From positions 1 through 51,211 of the forward strand of contig JAKQIZ010000005.1 of NCBI GenBank assembly GCA_029561465.1: a stretch of DNA of 51,211 nt, given 5' to 3'. Shown piece after piece: positions 1 to 7,758 of the stretch (positions within the stretch are counted from its first letter, which is position 1; every line of letters begins with the position of its first letter). A program made the translations under genes and the position numbers. Source of the stretch: Deltaproteobacteria bacterium. Its GTDB lineage: Bacteria > Desulfobacterota > Syntrophia > Syntrophales > UBA8958. Under the pieces are notes generated by a model. The model searched no databases. It saw nothing but the letters and a program-made list of their open reading frames with translations, and was not told the DNA's origin.

Positions 1-156
1 GCTATCGCCTCCCTCCTCTTCTTCTACCTCGGCTTCAAGATCGACCAGTACTTCGGGACGGCCCCCAACTTCATGTTCGGGATGTTCTTCCTGGCCCTCT
101 TCCTCTCCATCGGTCGTCTCTATCAGGAGGCCTGGCTGAAACGGAAAGAGGTGTGA
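1..156 (+). CDS. AtpZ/AtpI-family membrane protein, C-terminal end (partial)
   Basis: The open frame enters from the left edge and ends at TGA 154-156, giving the last 51 residues of a protein. The visible part has the AtpZ/AtpI pattern: a first membrane segment ending in FYLGFKID, the loop QYFGTAPNFMFG with the family's G-T-x-P, then a second membrane segment and a short basic tail (LKRKEV). Family members are small inner-membrane proteins linked to F1Fo ATP synthase assembly or cation supply. The gene is followed by a strong hairpin terminator, so it ends its transcript. The fragment is short, so the family call rests on the loop motif. Confidence 0.6.
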   Translation, partial: AIASLLFFYLGFKIDQYFGTAPNFMFGMFFLALFLSIGRLYQEAWLKRKEV

Positions 157-212
157 CGGGAGCATCAATACCTCAAAGACGCGTCTGGTGAAGACCCGTC
201 TCCAAGACAAAC

Positions 213-252
213 AAAGCCCGCTGATGAAACCGGTTCGTCAGCGGGCTTTTTG
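213..252. terminator. Bidirectional intrinsic terminator
   Basis: A 12-bp perfect stem (AAAGCCCGCTGA at 213-224 with TCAGCGGGCTTT at 238-249) flanked by an A-run and a T-run. It lies between the convergent ends of the AtpZ-like gene and the crotonase gene, and can serve both strands. Confidence 0.9.
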
Positions 253-253
253 T

Positions 254-982
254 TTATTGCAGGGCTTCCGCCGCTATCTTCAAGAGAAATTCTTGAAATC
301 CCTTATCGTGCTCGATGGAAAAGGACTCCTCGAAGCCCCTGTCGGAGTTGTCGAGGAAGAAGCGCTTGGTTTTTTCCAGGGCCAGTTGTGGGGCCGCCAT
401 TATTTTACCGGCGATTTCCCGGGCTCGCGCCAGTAATCTATCCACTGCGACCAGTTCGTTGACCAGACCAATGCGATACGCCTCGGCGCCGTCGATGATC
501 CTTCCGGAGAGGCACAGTTCCCGGGCCAGTCCAGCGCCGATGAGCCACTTCAGGGGAGTGAACAGGGTGGGGGAGCCGAACTTGATCTCCGGATGGCCGA
601 AGCAGGCTTCAGGGCTGCAGATGCGGATGTCGCAAAGCTTGACGAGGTCAAAACCGCCCGCCAGGGCGGGACCGTTGACGGCGGCGATGGTCGGCTTGGG
701 GAAATACCAGATATCCCGGTGATAGGCGGACGAGGTCTGATAGAGATCGTGGATCAGGGCGGGTTTCTTGAATTCACTGAGATCGAAGCCGGCGGTAAAG
801 GCGTTGCCGGCCCCGGTCAGAACCAGGACCCGGACGGCCGGATCGGCTTTCCAGGCCTTCAGGCAGGAAGATATCTCCCGGCGCATTTGGATGGAGACCG
901 CATTGCGCTTGTCGGGACGATTGAGGGTCAGGATAGCGAGGCCCTCGTTGTTTAGGTCGGTTAGAATGGTTTCAAAAGGCAT
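254..982 (-). CDS. Crotonase-fold enoyl-CoA hydratase/isomerase family protein
   Basis: 242 residues, the usual crotonase length. Crotonases bind acyl-CoA and stabilise an enolate in an oxyanion hole; here the two hole segments are AFTAGFD (about 61-67) and GPALAGGFD (about 104-112). The second catalytic acid of classical hydratases is kept (E132 in FGHPEI). The first, normally Glu in GGCEL, is Asp112 (GGFDL), so plain hydratase activity is not certain; isomerase, hydrolase or another crotonase reaction is possible. ATG 982 is chosen because GGAGGAGG lies just upstream (991-998). An upstream TTG at 1000 would put that site inside the gene. It is the last gene of the leftward CoA cluster, behind an attenuator-like hairpin. 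Confidence 0.88.
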   Translation of the reverse strand: MPFETILTDLNNEGLAILTLNRPDKRNAVSIQMRREISSCLKAWKADPAVRVLVLTGAGNAFTAGFDLSEFKKPALIHDLYQTSSAYHRDIWYFPKPTIAAVNGPALAGGFDLVKLCDIRICSPEACFGHPEIKFGSPTLFTPLKWLIGAGLARELCLSGRIIDGAEAYRIGLVNELVAVDRLLARAREIAGKIMAAPQLALEKTKRFFLDNSDRGFEESFSIEHDKGFQEFLLKIAAEALQ

Positions 983-1006
983 TGCTTCTACCTCCTCCAA
1001 AGGGGC

Positions 1007-1047
1007 AAAAAATAACGCCCCCGCCTCGCTGGGGAGGGGTGGGGGCG
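1007..1047 (-). terminator. Terminator/attenuator-like hairpin before the crotonase gene
   Basis: Read on the minus strand: CGCCCCC, an 18-nt loop, GGGGGCG, then TTATTTTTT. It sits in the 195-bp gap between the acyl-CoA dehydrogenase and crotonase genes, about 10 nt before the crotonase ribosome site. It may lower crotonase expression relative to the upstream genes. Confidence 0.6.
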
Positions 1048-1177
1048 ATATGTCATTGTCTTCCGGTAGTCTCCATCAGGTAATCGCTGTGGCGGTCGGT
1101 CTGATGGAGATCCTCCCCTTGCTCCGCCCGCTGTTCCCGTTGCGGGGGGAAGGGCGGGGATGGTATAGGGTTGTTGG

Positions 1178-2335
1178 TTACTTCAATTTACTCAGGATGT
1201 CCCGAGCGATGATGACGCGCTGGATCTGGTTCGTCCCTTCATAAATCGAGGTGATCCGGACGTCCCGGGCGTGGCGTTCCACTGGGAATTCCTTCGTGTA
1301 CCCGTAACCGCCGAGGATCTGGATGGCGTTGTAGCAGGCCCGTTCTCCCGCTTCCGTGGCGTAATACTTGGCCATCGAGGCCTCACGGGCGAAGAAGCGC
1401 CCGCACTCTTTCTGGTAGGCCGCATTCATGAGGAGCAGGCGGGCCGCCTCCAGTTCCGTATAGGACTCGGCGATCATCCACTGGATGGCCTGGAAGTTAC
1501 TGATGGACTGATCGAACTGTTTCCGCTCGACGGCGTACTTGGCGGCGTATTCGATGGCCGCCAAGCCGCAGCCCAGGCCCAGGGAGCCAATGCCGATCCG
1601 TCCGCCTGCCAGCTCGCCCACGGCGGTGCGGAAGCCGTCGTTCGGCTTGCCCATCATGGCGGTTTTGGGAATTCGGCAGTCTTCGAAGAGCAACTCGTTG
1701 GTTGCCGACGCATGCTGTCCCATCTTATGCTCCGCCCGGCCTACGGTGAAGCCCGGAAGGCCGTTTTCTACGAGGAAGCAACTGATGCCCTTGCCCTTGG
1801 GGGCGGCCTTGTCCGTAACGGCCCAGACGACAAACACCCCGGCGTATTCGGCGCTGGTGATGAAGATCTTGCTGCCGTTCAAGACCCATTCGTTGCCGTC
1901 CAAGACGGCGGAGCAGCGCATCCCCGCAGGGTCCGAACCCGCTGTCGTCTCCGTGAGGCCGAACCCGCCGGCATAGTACTCTCCGGAGCAGATCTTCGGA
2001 ATGTAGGCCCTTTTCTGCTCTTCCGAGCCGATGGCCTGGATGACCTCGCAGACCATATTGCTCACGGAACAGGTAACGGCCGTAGAGGCGCAGGCCCGGG
2101 CGATTTCCGTGATGGCGAGACTGAAGGCCACCGCCCCCGCCTCCGAACCACCGTATTCCGATTTGACGGCGATACCCATCAGACCCAGCTCGGCCAGTTT
2201 TCTCAGGTTCTTCAGGAAGGTTTCACGGTCTCCCTCCTCATCTAGTTTTGCGGCCACTGGTTCCAATTCCGACTTGGCAAAATTCCGGGCCGTATCCTGA
2301 ATCATCTTTTGGTCTTCCGTTAAATCTAAATTCAT
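1178..2335 (-). CDS. Acyl-CoA dehydrogenase (short-chain type)
   Basis: 385 residues, the standard length of the FAD-dependent family that oxidises acyl-CoA to 2-enoyl-CoA and passes electrons to electron-transfer flavoprotein. Seen in the sequence: the helical N-domain starting LTEDQKMIQDTARNFA; the FAD/substrate loop GFGLTETTAGSDPAGM in the middle; and the C-terminal signature IYEGTNQIQR with the catalytic base at E366, the butyryl/short-chain position. GGYGYTKEFPVER is also typical. ATG 2335 fits the family N-terminus; a longer upstream reading would run through the terminator region. It lies between gctAB and the crotonase, suggesting a carboxylic-acid degradation or synthesis cluster. 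The substrate cannot be read from the sequence. Confidence 0.93.
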   Translation of the reverse strand: MNLDLTEDQKMIQDTARNFAKSELEPVAAKLDEEGDRETFLKNLRKLAELGLMGIAVKSEYGGSEAGAVAFSLAITEIARACASTAVTCSVSNMVCEVIQAIGSEEQKRAYIPKICSGEYYAGGFGLTETTAGSDPAGMRCSAVLDGNEWVLNGSKIFITSAEYAGVFVVWAVTDKAAPKGKGISCFLVENGLPGFTVGRAEHKMGQHASATNELLFEDCRIPKTAMMGKPNDGFRTAVGELAGGRIGIGSLGLGCGLAAIEYAAKYAVERKQFDQSISNFQAIQWMIAESYTELEAARLLLMNAAYQKECGRFFAREASMAKYYATEAGERACYNAIQILGGYGYTKEFPVERHARDVRITSIYEGTNQIQRVIIARDILSKLK

Positions 2336-2423
2336 TGCGTCTTTTCCCCTTCCTGTATGATGATTATTGACGCCGCTTGTTCGGAAAACAGGCGGGTAAT
2401 TTCCCAATTATTGTCGGTGTAGG

Positions 2424-2456
2424 TAAAAAAGAGGGGAAGCAAGCTTCCCCTCTTTT
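2424..2456. terminator. Bidirectional terminator after gctB
   Basis: Near-perfect palindrome AAAGAGGGGAAGC/GCTTCCCCTCTTT with A- and T-runs on the two sides. It follows gctB directly, so gctAB forms its own transcript. The dehydrogenase start lies about 90 bp further on, so it needs read-through or its own promoter. Confidence 0.88.
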
Positions 2457-2469
2457 TCGTCATGTGTCG

Positions 2470-3372
2470 TTAGCCTTTGTCGATAATGGCCTGAATGTCA
2501 GGCGTGTAAGGAGTTTTTGCCGGCAGAAAGATCAACTCCGGATCCACGAATTCGCGGAGGACGAAGAGCTCCTGATAGGTCGGACGAGGTGTTTCGCCTT
2601 TTACCAGGGAAACGTTGAGGTCAAAGCCGCAATTTTCCTTAACCTGCTCCACCGTCACGCCGGGATGGTGAGTTTCCAAATAGATCTCACCCTTGTCGTC
2701 GAAGCGATAGACGCCCATGTTGGTCACGACGCCGCAGGGGCCGGAATCCGCGTAAGGCGTACCTTTCCATACCTCTTTTTTCGGTTTCCACTCGTTGGTC
2801 TTGAAATCCCAGCACCACCAGCCCGGGGTGGTGGTGTAGTCGTTCCTCTCGACGAAGCGGCGTTTTTCCTGGAGGATGATGTAGGCCACGCGCTTGGACA
2901 ATGTTCCGATGTCGGAGTTGCCGCCCGATCCGGTGAACCGGTGGGAAGGATTGAAGTAATCACCGATGGAGGTGACGTTGACGCCGCCGTACTTGTCGAT
3001 GGCCGCGCCGCCGAGGAAGCCCAGAGACACGTAACCCTGCTGGAGGTAATACCCGAAGGTATCCACGAGACCGCCCAGCGTCGAGCTCATGTTGGCTGCC
3101 CGCTGGTCGCAGACGGACATGGGGACGTGCATGGTCTTGCCGTCGCAGATGCCGGATTCATAGATCAGCAGCGCATTGGGAGCGGTGGTGAAGTTGGCCG
3201 TCATGATGCCCACCATGGGCAGACCGGTGCCGGCGAAGACGATGTCGTCGTTGCGGACCTCGTGGGCGATGGCGATGGCCATAAGTTCCGGCAGGATGAA
3301 TTCCCCTACGTTTGCCGGCGTATTGGGAATCTGATCGATAAGATCCATCAATTGTTCCATTGATTTTGCCAT
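2470..3372 (-). CDS. gctB: Glutaconate CoA-transferase-type, beta subunit
   Basis: 300 residues, class I CoA-transferase beta subunit. The family moves CoA between acyl-CoA and a free acid through a glutamyl-CoA thioester. The catalytic Glu is present (E72 in YESG, matching VESG of the Acidaminococcus enzyme), preceded by GTGLPMVG and followed by FLGGAAIDKYG, GDYFNPSHRFTGSGG and EKRRFV...DYTTTPGW, all family landmarks. This Glu argues against relatives that lost it (IpdB hydrolase, AibB decarboxylase). It is about 35 residues longer than the Acidaminococcus subunit, mainly an N-terminal extension and an insert near GWWCWDFKTNEW. Ribosome site GGGGGGAG precedes ATG 3372; 21 nt separate it from gctA. 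The acid substrate is not known. Confidence 0.88.
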   Translation of the reverse strand: MAKSMEQLMDLIDQIPNTPANVGEFILPELMAIAIAHEVRNDDIVFAGTGLPMVGIMTANFTTAPNALLIYESGICDGKTMHVPMSVCDQRAANMSSTLGGLVDTFGYYLQQGYVSLGFLGGAAIDKYGGVNVTSIGDYFNPSHRFTGSGGNSDIGTLSKRVAYIILQEKRRFVERNDYTTTPGWWCWDFKTNEWKPKKEVWKGTPYADSGPCGVVTNMGVYRFDDKGEIYLETHHPGVTVEQVKENCGFDLNVSLVKGETPRPTYQELFVLREFVDPELIFLPAKTPYTPDIQAIIDKG

Positions 3373-3393
3373 ATTAATTCTCCCCCCTTTCTC

Positions 3394-4446
3394 TTAATAA
3401 CCGCTGCGGGCCACGGACAAGGGCATCTTCATCCGGGGTGCGGGTTTCTTGCCTCTCAGCATGCGGGTGCTGTATCCGGTGCTTTCCGCCTTCAAAGAGA
3501 GAAGCTTTTGTGCCCCCAACTTGATTAGAAAATCTTCCCAGGAGGCCGGCCCGAATATCCATTCATCCAGCCATTTCTTCAGATCGTCGGTATTTCGGGA
3601 AGCGGCGTCCATACCTCTCATAAAGGGTACATCATAATCGTAGTAGTATGGTACCGAGCTCGGGAAGGCACCCCAGGGGCATTCCACGATAGCGTCAACA
3701 ACAAAGTAGGGGATCTGGTTTGCTTCGGGATATTTTCTCATCTCTGCTTCGGGGACGATTTCCTCGGCGATGATAACGACCTTTTCACAGGCAAAGGAGA
3801 GTTCCTTGTCGATGGTGCCGACACCGCGCCAAGTCGCCGTGCCCTTGTCACCGGCCTGGGATACATGGATGACCGCCAGATCCGGACGGGCGGCGGGCAG
3901 AAGGACGCACTCGCCGTCACCCCAGAAGGGTTCGGTCATCTGGATAAATTTCTTCAAGGGGATATTGGCCACCTTGCCATCTCGCTTGCCGGCCTTCCCC
4001 AAGGCATCGTATTTCTCGCTGTAAAGGTCTGATCCCAGGGGCGCATAGTAGGGAATGAAGGGGGCGCCGATGGCGCCGGCGAGGAACCGCATGGCCATAG
4101 CGCCATGAGAGTAATCCTCGAGGATGATCTTGCCTTCTTTATAGTTCCGGTTAAGATTGACGTCGAGCTTACCCGCCATTTCGCCCCAGCCCATCCAGTC
4201 CGTTTCATAGACGCTAATGGCGTTAACGGCATTAAGAAGCCAGGTGCAGCAACTGCCGTGTCTGTCGATACAATGAATATCTTTGACCCCCTGCCGGACC
4301 ATTTCCCAGGCGAAGGCCATCGGATTTCTGTTGAAACCGGTAAAACCACTGAATGCTACTTGAATTCCGCTTTGTGCGTATTTCTTGACCGCTTCGGAAA
4401 GGGTCAAGATTTCAGCGGTTTTTGACTTCCCACGAATTCTTGCCAT
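3394..4446 (-). CDS. gctA: Glutaconate CoA-transferase-type, alpha subunit
   Basis: 350 residues, partner of the beta subunit encoded 21 nt downstream. Typical alpha-subunit features are the early glycine-rich segment VAFSGFTGFNRNPMAFAWEMVRQ, the middle segment FIPYYAPLGSDL, and HVSQAGDKGTATWRG near residue 200, where the family has HVQ.AD..GN. A C-terminal region of about 50 residues beyond the core is rich in basic residues. AAAAGGAGGT sits just before ATG 4446, a very strong ribosome site. The gene heads the leftward cluster after an AT-rich leader of about 270 bp. Products of this pair probably feed the acyl-CoA dehydrogenase next door; which acid is activated is unknown. Confidence 0.87.
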   Translation of the reverse strand: MARIRGKSKTAEILTLSEAVKKYAQSGIQVAFSGFTGFNRNPMAFAWEMVRQGVKDIHCIDRHGSCCTWLLNAVNAISVYETDWMGWGEMAGKLDVNLNRNYKEGKIILEDYSHGAMAMRFLAGAIGAPFIPYYAPLGSDLYSEKYDALGKAGKRDGKVANIPLKKFIQMTEPFWGDGECVLLPAARPDLAVIHVSQAGDKGTATWRGVGTIDKELSFACEKVVIIAEEIVPEAEMRKYPEANQIPYFVVDAIVECPWGAFPSSVPYYYDYDVPFMRGMDAASRNTDDLKKWLDEWIFGPASWEDFLIKLGAQKLLSLKAESTGYSTRMLRGKKPAPRMKMPLSVARSGY

Positions 4447-4468
4447 AACTACCTCCTTTTATTGTTGA

Positions 4469-4531
4469 TTAACCCCCTACACAAATAAAGAAAAAAATAA
4501 AAAATCCCCCTTTCGTTTCACCTCCTTTCAT
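4469..4531 (-). other. Possible 20-codon leader ORF and orphan ribosome site in the gctA leader
   Basis: The gctA leader holds a perfect ribosome-site sequence AAAGGAGGTGA (4518-4528) with no start codon at a normal distance after it. It lies inside a short frame from ATG 4531 to TAA 4469 (residues MKGGETKGGFFIFFFICVGG) ending 22 nt before gctA. This could be a leader peptide, an anti-ribosome-site pairing element for the identical gctA site (about 75 nt on), or chance. The start of the short frame has no good ribosome site. Confidence 0.2.
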
Positions 4532-4717
4532 CAAAGAATCCAAAACCTGTTGGACAATCTATTAACTTATGGTGATACTTAAAATATATATAATCAAATA
4601 CTTTTGGAAGATTTGCGAACTTGCCAGTGAACCTAAGAAGCAGTTATTTTATATTGAATCCCGCTTAAAGAGTCAAGGGAAAAATACATAAATTTTGCAT
4701 TTTTCCCGTAAAGATTA

Positions 4718-5089
4718 TTAAAGTTGTTTTCGTTCCTGCCCCTGGTCCTCATCAGGGACCATTTCCGCCGCCAGTTGCCCGAGAAAATCGCCGGGGATTT
4801 CGTCGCGGATATCCGGGAGTTGCTTTTCCACCGTTTCGCAGTAGGCGTGGATGAAGCCTTCATAAAGGGCGATGAGATAAGATAGGCCGCCGTCGGGGTT
4901 TCCCTGGCAGATTTCCTCCTGCATGGTCGCGATGATGAATTCATCCTCCGCAAGCTGTAGAGAAGATTTCTTGAGGATATGGAGATATTGAAATGGATCG
5001 GCCAGATTCAGCTCCTGCAGGTGACTCAACTGGAAAAAAACAAGATAGCAGTATCTGGCCCGCTCGAGAATTTCCGCTTCCGAGAGCAT
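4718..5089 (-). CDS. Uncharacterised YcaO-linked protein, 123 aa
   Basis: I do not recognise a family. The protein is acidic and looks almost all-helical, with no signal peptide, membrane segment or cysteine motif; the only cysteines are scattered (C14, C61 and one near 84). It starts 12 nt after the ycaO stop, with GGACGGGAA before ATG 5089, so the two are surely co-transcribed and probably translationally coupled. It is not TfuA, the usual partner in thioamidation, because the TfuA motifs are absent. A role as a YcaO partner or substrate carrier is only an inference from position. Confidence 0.72.
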   Translation of the reverse strand: MLSEAEILERARYCYLVFFQLSHLQELNLADPFQYLHILKKSSLQLAEDEFIIATMQEEICQGNPDGGLSYLIALYEGFIHAYCETVEKQLPDIRDEIPGDFLGQLAAEMVPDEDQGQERKQL

Positions 5090-5101
5090 TTATTCCCGTC
5101 C

Positions 5102-6310
5102 TTACAAAAAATGATAGAGTCGTTCCCCAACGCGGGTGGGGTCGAATCCATAAACCTCCATCCCGGGGATGATGACCCGGGCGGTAGGAATCTGGATTTC
5201 ATCTCGCGTCAGGTTAATCACGATTACCTGGGACAGGCCGTGTTCCCGGAGCCGCGCAGAGACGGAAAGGATGTCCGCGAGGATGTCGTCGCTGTAGCCG
5301 ATGGCTAGTTCAGAGAGGCTTTTAGTCGGCGGATCGTCCCCCAGGACATCTCCGGCGAAGGCCTCGAACAAATACAACGGTCTGGCTTCGATGAGCCGGC
5401 CGACGCCGTGCTGCTGAAAGAGGAGTCCCCGGGTGGTGGCCACTTCCATAAGCGCCCGGGACGCCGCCGCCTTCGGATCGAGATGGGCTCCGAATCCCTC
5501 CATGGGCATGAGCATGTCGATGGCAAGATCATGAGCCTTGGCAGTGATGACGGGGATGCCGAGATCCAGGGTGTAGTCCATCAGGGCAACATCGATTTCC
5601 GCATCCCGTAATTTCCCGGCGATGGATAAAAGAAAGTCGTTCTCCGGTACGTCTTCGATGGATACCGATTCCGCGGCCAGGCGGCCGAATTTTACAATAC
5701 TCCAGGCATCGCGCTCTATCACCTCCAATAGCCCGTGCAATACCGCCTCCTCCATGGTGTTGCCGGCGGCGACGCCGTTGGTGTGGGTGGCCATCAGTTC
5801 CGGATCGTCGAGACCAAAGGGGTGGTAAACGCTGCAAGCGGGAACGAGTATGGCTTCTCCGGAGTCGAGATCGAAGCCTTCCACCCAGTGATAGCTTACG
5901 TCCTCGCGAAAATCGTTGAATTTGGGCAGGATCAGCCTTTCGGGATGGAGGACTCGACAACCGGCGGAAAGTTCCCGGAAACTCCCCTTGATCAACCGGT
6001 TTCGGTCGCAATCCCGATACTCCGAGGAGTAGCGCTCAATGGCCTCCATGGTAAGTGATACCTGGGCCTGGACCCTGGTCAGTCCCTTGCCGGTATGGTA
6101 GGTCCGCGATGCGTCGGGACGGATTCGGGAACAGGTGAAGACGGGCAGACCGATTCGGTCCCCCGCCGTGGCGTCCCGGAAGTCTTCCATCCCCAGGGCC
6201 TCCTTCATGGTGGCGATAAAGGCCAGCGTTTCTTCCGGGGTGCGGGAGCGGTGGGTATCCAGGATGTACTTTTTGGGACAGGACCGGAGCTGAAAGGGAC
6301 GACTGTTCAT
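5102..6310 (-). CDS. YcaO-domain ATP-dependent cyclodehydratase-like protein
   Basis: 402 residues. YcaO enzymes phosphorylate a peptide amide oxygen with ATP to make azolines, thioamides or amidines. The N-terminus (KKYILDTHRSRTPEETL, then GLPVFTCSR and TYHTGKGLT) resembles the stand-alone YcaO of methanogens that thioamidates McrA. The ATP/Mg glutamates are visible: MEAIERYSSEY (about 88-98), LLEVIERDAW (about 192-200) and SRALMEVATTRG (about 283-294). The C-terminus (PGMEVYGFDPTRVG...YHFL) has the PG(L/M)E segment but no proline-rich PxPxP tail. No TfuA, E1-like partner, thioamide peptide or McrA is in the window. A good promoter lies at 6435-6463. The substrate is unknown; ribosomal protein or another large protein is as likely as a peptide. 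Confidence 0.88.
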   Translation of the reverse strand: MNSRPFQLRSCPKKYILDTHRSRTPEETLAFIATMKEALGMEDFRDATAGDRIGLPVFTCSRIRPDASRTYHTGKGLTRVQAQVSLTMEAIERYSSEYRDCDRNRLIKGSFRELSAGCRVLHPERLILPKFNDFREDVSYHWVEGFDLDSGEAILVPACSVYHPFGLDDPELMATHTNGVAAGNTMEEAVLHGLLEVIERDAWSIVKFGRLAAESVSIEDVPENDFLLSIAGKLRDAEIDVALMDYTLDLGIPVITAKAHDLAIDMLMPMEGFGAHLDPKAAASRALMEVATTRGLLFQQHGVGRLIEARPLYLFEAFAGDVLGDDPPTKSLSELAIGYSDDILADILSVSARLREHGLSQVIVINLTRDEIQIPTARVIIPGMEVYGFDPTRVGERLYHFL

Positions 6311-6434
6311 AATGAATATAAATCCCTTCGCGGTGTTGGCGGGGCGTAGCCGCTTGTTTGTTTATTTTGACGCACGATTTGGTAAGGGCCGTGATTTCCG
6401 CGGTGAGCGGCACGAAAATCCTTTCCTATTAGAT

Positions 6435-6463
6435 GGTATAATTGACCCGGTACTTTCTGTCAA
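6435..6463 (-). promoter_or_regulatory. Sigma-70-type promoter for ycaO
   Basis: On the minus strand: TTGACA (6463-6458), exactly 17 bp, then TATACC (6440-6435). The -35 is perfect and the -10 matches 4 of 6. The start would lie near 6428, giving a leader of about 118 nt to the ycaO ATG. Confidence 0.6.
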
Positions 6464-6509
6464 CAGGGAAAAAGACCCGCGGAATCACGGCCCGTGGGAA
6501 AACGAAGCT

Positions 6510-6559
6510 TGACGACATCGTAAAAAGTCCATGCCTCTGGATCTTTTTACTTCGTCGTC
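6510..6559. repeat. Dispersed inverted-repeat element, copy A (short form)
   Basis: 50 bp. The left end TGACGACATCGTAAAAAGTCC and the right end (revcomp GACGACGAAGTAAAAAGATCC) are mirror images with few mismatches. The interior is almost absent. It belongs to the same family as copies at 17336, 27988 and 39585. Confidence 0.75.
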
Positions 6560-6666
6560 TCCATTATAACTATTTACGCATTCATCAAGCTTGAAATTCA
6601 TCAATCGCTGCTGGCCGTGGCTGCTCTCGCGGCGCCTGGTCCGGAATTCCTTGCCCGGGATGCCTG

Positions 6667-7758
6667 TCAATCCCTCCGGTTTATCCAGTTCTCCATGCGG
6701 GCGGCTTCCGCCGTCCACGCGTGGGAGCCACGCAGGGCGAGAAAAGCGGTAAAAAGCCGATCCATGACCGCCACGGCCTTTTCGATGAGGAAAATTCTCT
6801 CCAGCAGACGCCCTTCCGCCGCGATCTCCCCGTTTTCTCCGAATTCCTCGGCCGGGGCGGGAACTTTCATGGATTGAAACTGGAACAGATCGGCCTTGAA
6901 GGTAAATTCCCATTCCGCGGCATCTATTTCCAAAGAAAGGCGGGCCGCACGGATTTTTTTTCCCTGCCGGAGGGCCTCCTTACCTTCTAAAAGAGAGGCA
7001 TGCTGCCCCTGACAAACCACCGATTCCGCGTAGTCTCCCTGGCCCGATTCCAGGACCAGACGACGGACAAACAGCAGCATGATCTCCTCATCCCCGCCGA
7101 GATCGATGCGGCCGTTGCGCTCTTCGCTCTTGAACCACAGCCAGGTCAGAAACTCCCTGCCCGGTTCCCGGGTGAGAAAATCGGCCGGTTCGTTACCATC
7201 AGAAAGAGCGGCCGGGAGCGCGTCCACCCAGGGCGTGTATAGGGACAACCCCATGGAAAAGGTCTCGCGAAAGAAATCCTGGAATTCCTGGAGCACCTTT
7301 TCCCCATGGCCGGCAAACCAGATCATCCCTTCGGAGAGGTTCCAACAGCAATCGAACAGGGAAGGTATCGGCAGGGTCTGTTTGAGCAGTTCCTGATGAA
7401 CTGCTCCGTGGAGGGCCTCCTTTTCCTCCCGGTACAGTTTTTTCCCGCCCCGTTCTCCCCGCAGACGCTGTTCCGCCTCCAGGACCCGCAGCCGCAGCAG
7501 GGCGCCGGGAACCTTCTTCCGGTCGATGCGCAGGGAAAAGACCCGGTAGTCACCCAGGGTATGACTGCCGTATTTGAAATCGTTGTCGAGGATGTCCTGA
7601 AGGACGGTCCATCCCTGCGACTTATCATCGTTTTCCGGGAAGAAATCACGAAAGGCGAATGCCTTGACGCGGTCGGCAAAGGCGATGGAAAAATCGGGTG
7701 GGAGGGGATCGGCAACGCGAAGGCGCGTAAAGGTCAGAGTTCCTTTTTTCAGGCTCAT
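6667..7758 (-). CDS. rdgC: RdgC-family recombination-associated protein
   Basis: 363 residues, longer than E. coli RdgC (about 300) but like the long deltaproteobacterial form. RdgC is a DNA-binding ring protein that restrains RecA. Family-like features: N-terminal TFTRLRV, then the segment KAFAFRDFFPENDDKSQGWTVL, FSLRIDRKKVPGALLRLRVLEAE, and the conserved core LPIPSLFDCCWNLSEGMIWFAGHGEKVLQEFQDFF, followed by a C-terminal half that packs charged helices. ATG 7758 has AAAGGAAA eight bases upstream. The gene stands alone; its upstream region carries two hairpins with a shared sequence. The match is to the family as a whole, and DNA binding has not been shown for this branch. Confidence 0.75.
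   Translation of the reverse strand: MSLKKGTLTFTRLRVADPLPPDFSIAFADRVKAFAFRDFFPENDDKSQGWTVLQDILDNDFKYGSHTLGDYRVFSLRIDRKKVPGALLRLRVLEAEQRLRGERGGKKLYREEKEALHGAVHQELLKQTLPIPSLFDCCWNLSEGMIWFAGHGEKVLQEFQDFFRETFSMGLSLYTPWVDALPAALSDGNEPADFLTREPGREFLTWLWFKSEERNGRIDLGGDEEIMLLFVRRLVLESGQGDYAESVVCQGQHASLLEGKEALRQGKKIRAARLSLEIDAAEWEFTFKADLFQFQSMKVPAPAEEFGENGEIAAEGRLLERIFLIEKAVAVMDRLFTAFLALRGSHAWTAEAARMENWINRRD

Larger units (their letters stand above)
6311..6666. other. ycaO/rdgC intergenic region
   Basis: 356 bp without a supported gene. It holds the ycaO promoter (6435-6463) and the short inverted-repeat copy A (6510-6559). A + strand frame across 6312-6512 has no ribosome site and no family features, so I do not call it. 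Confidence 0.6.

Noticed and set aside
2377-3363. 328-codon frame antisense to gctB
   Set aside because: Mirror frame; gctB with its catalytic ESG motif is on the other strand.
2470-4446. IpdAB-type hydrolase or AibAB-type decarboxylase instead of a CoA-transferase
   Set aside because: The catalytic Glu of CoA-transferases (E72 in YESG of the beta subunit) is present, whereas those relatives are known for losing it. Exact substrate remains open.
4718-5089. The YcaO-linked ORF as a TfuA protein
   Set aside because: No TfuA motifs are seen and it is too short; it is left as an unknown partner.
6312-6512. 66-codon + strand frame over the ycaO promoter
   Set aside because: It overlaps the promoter on the other strand, shows no ribosome site and has no family features.
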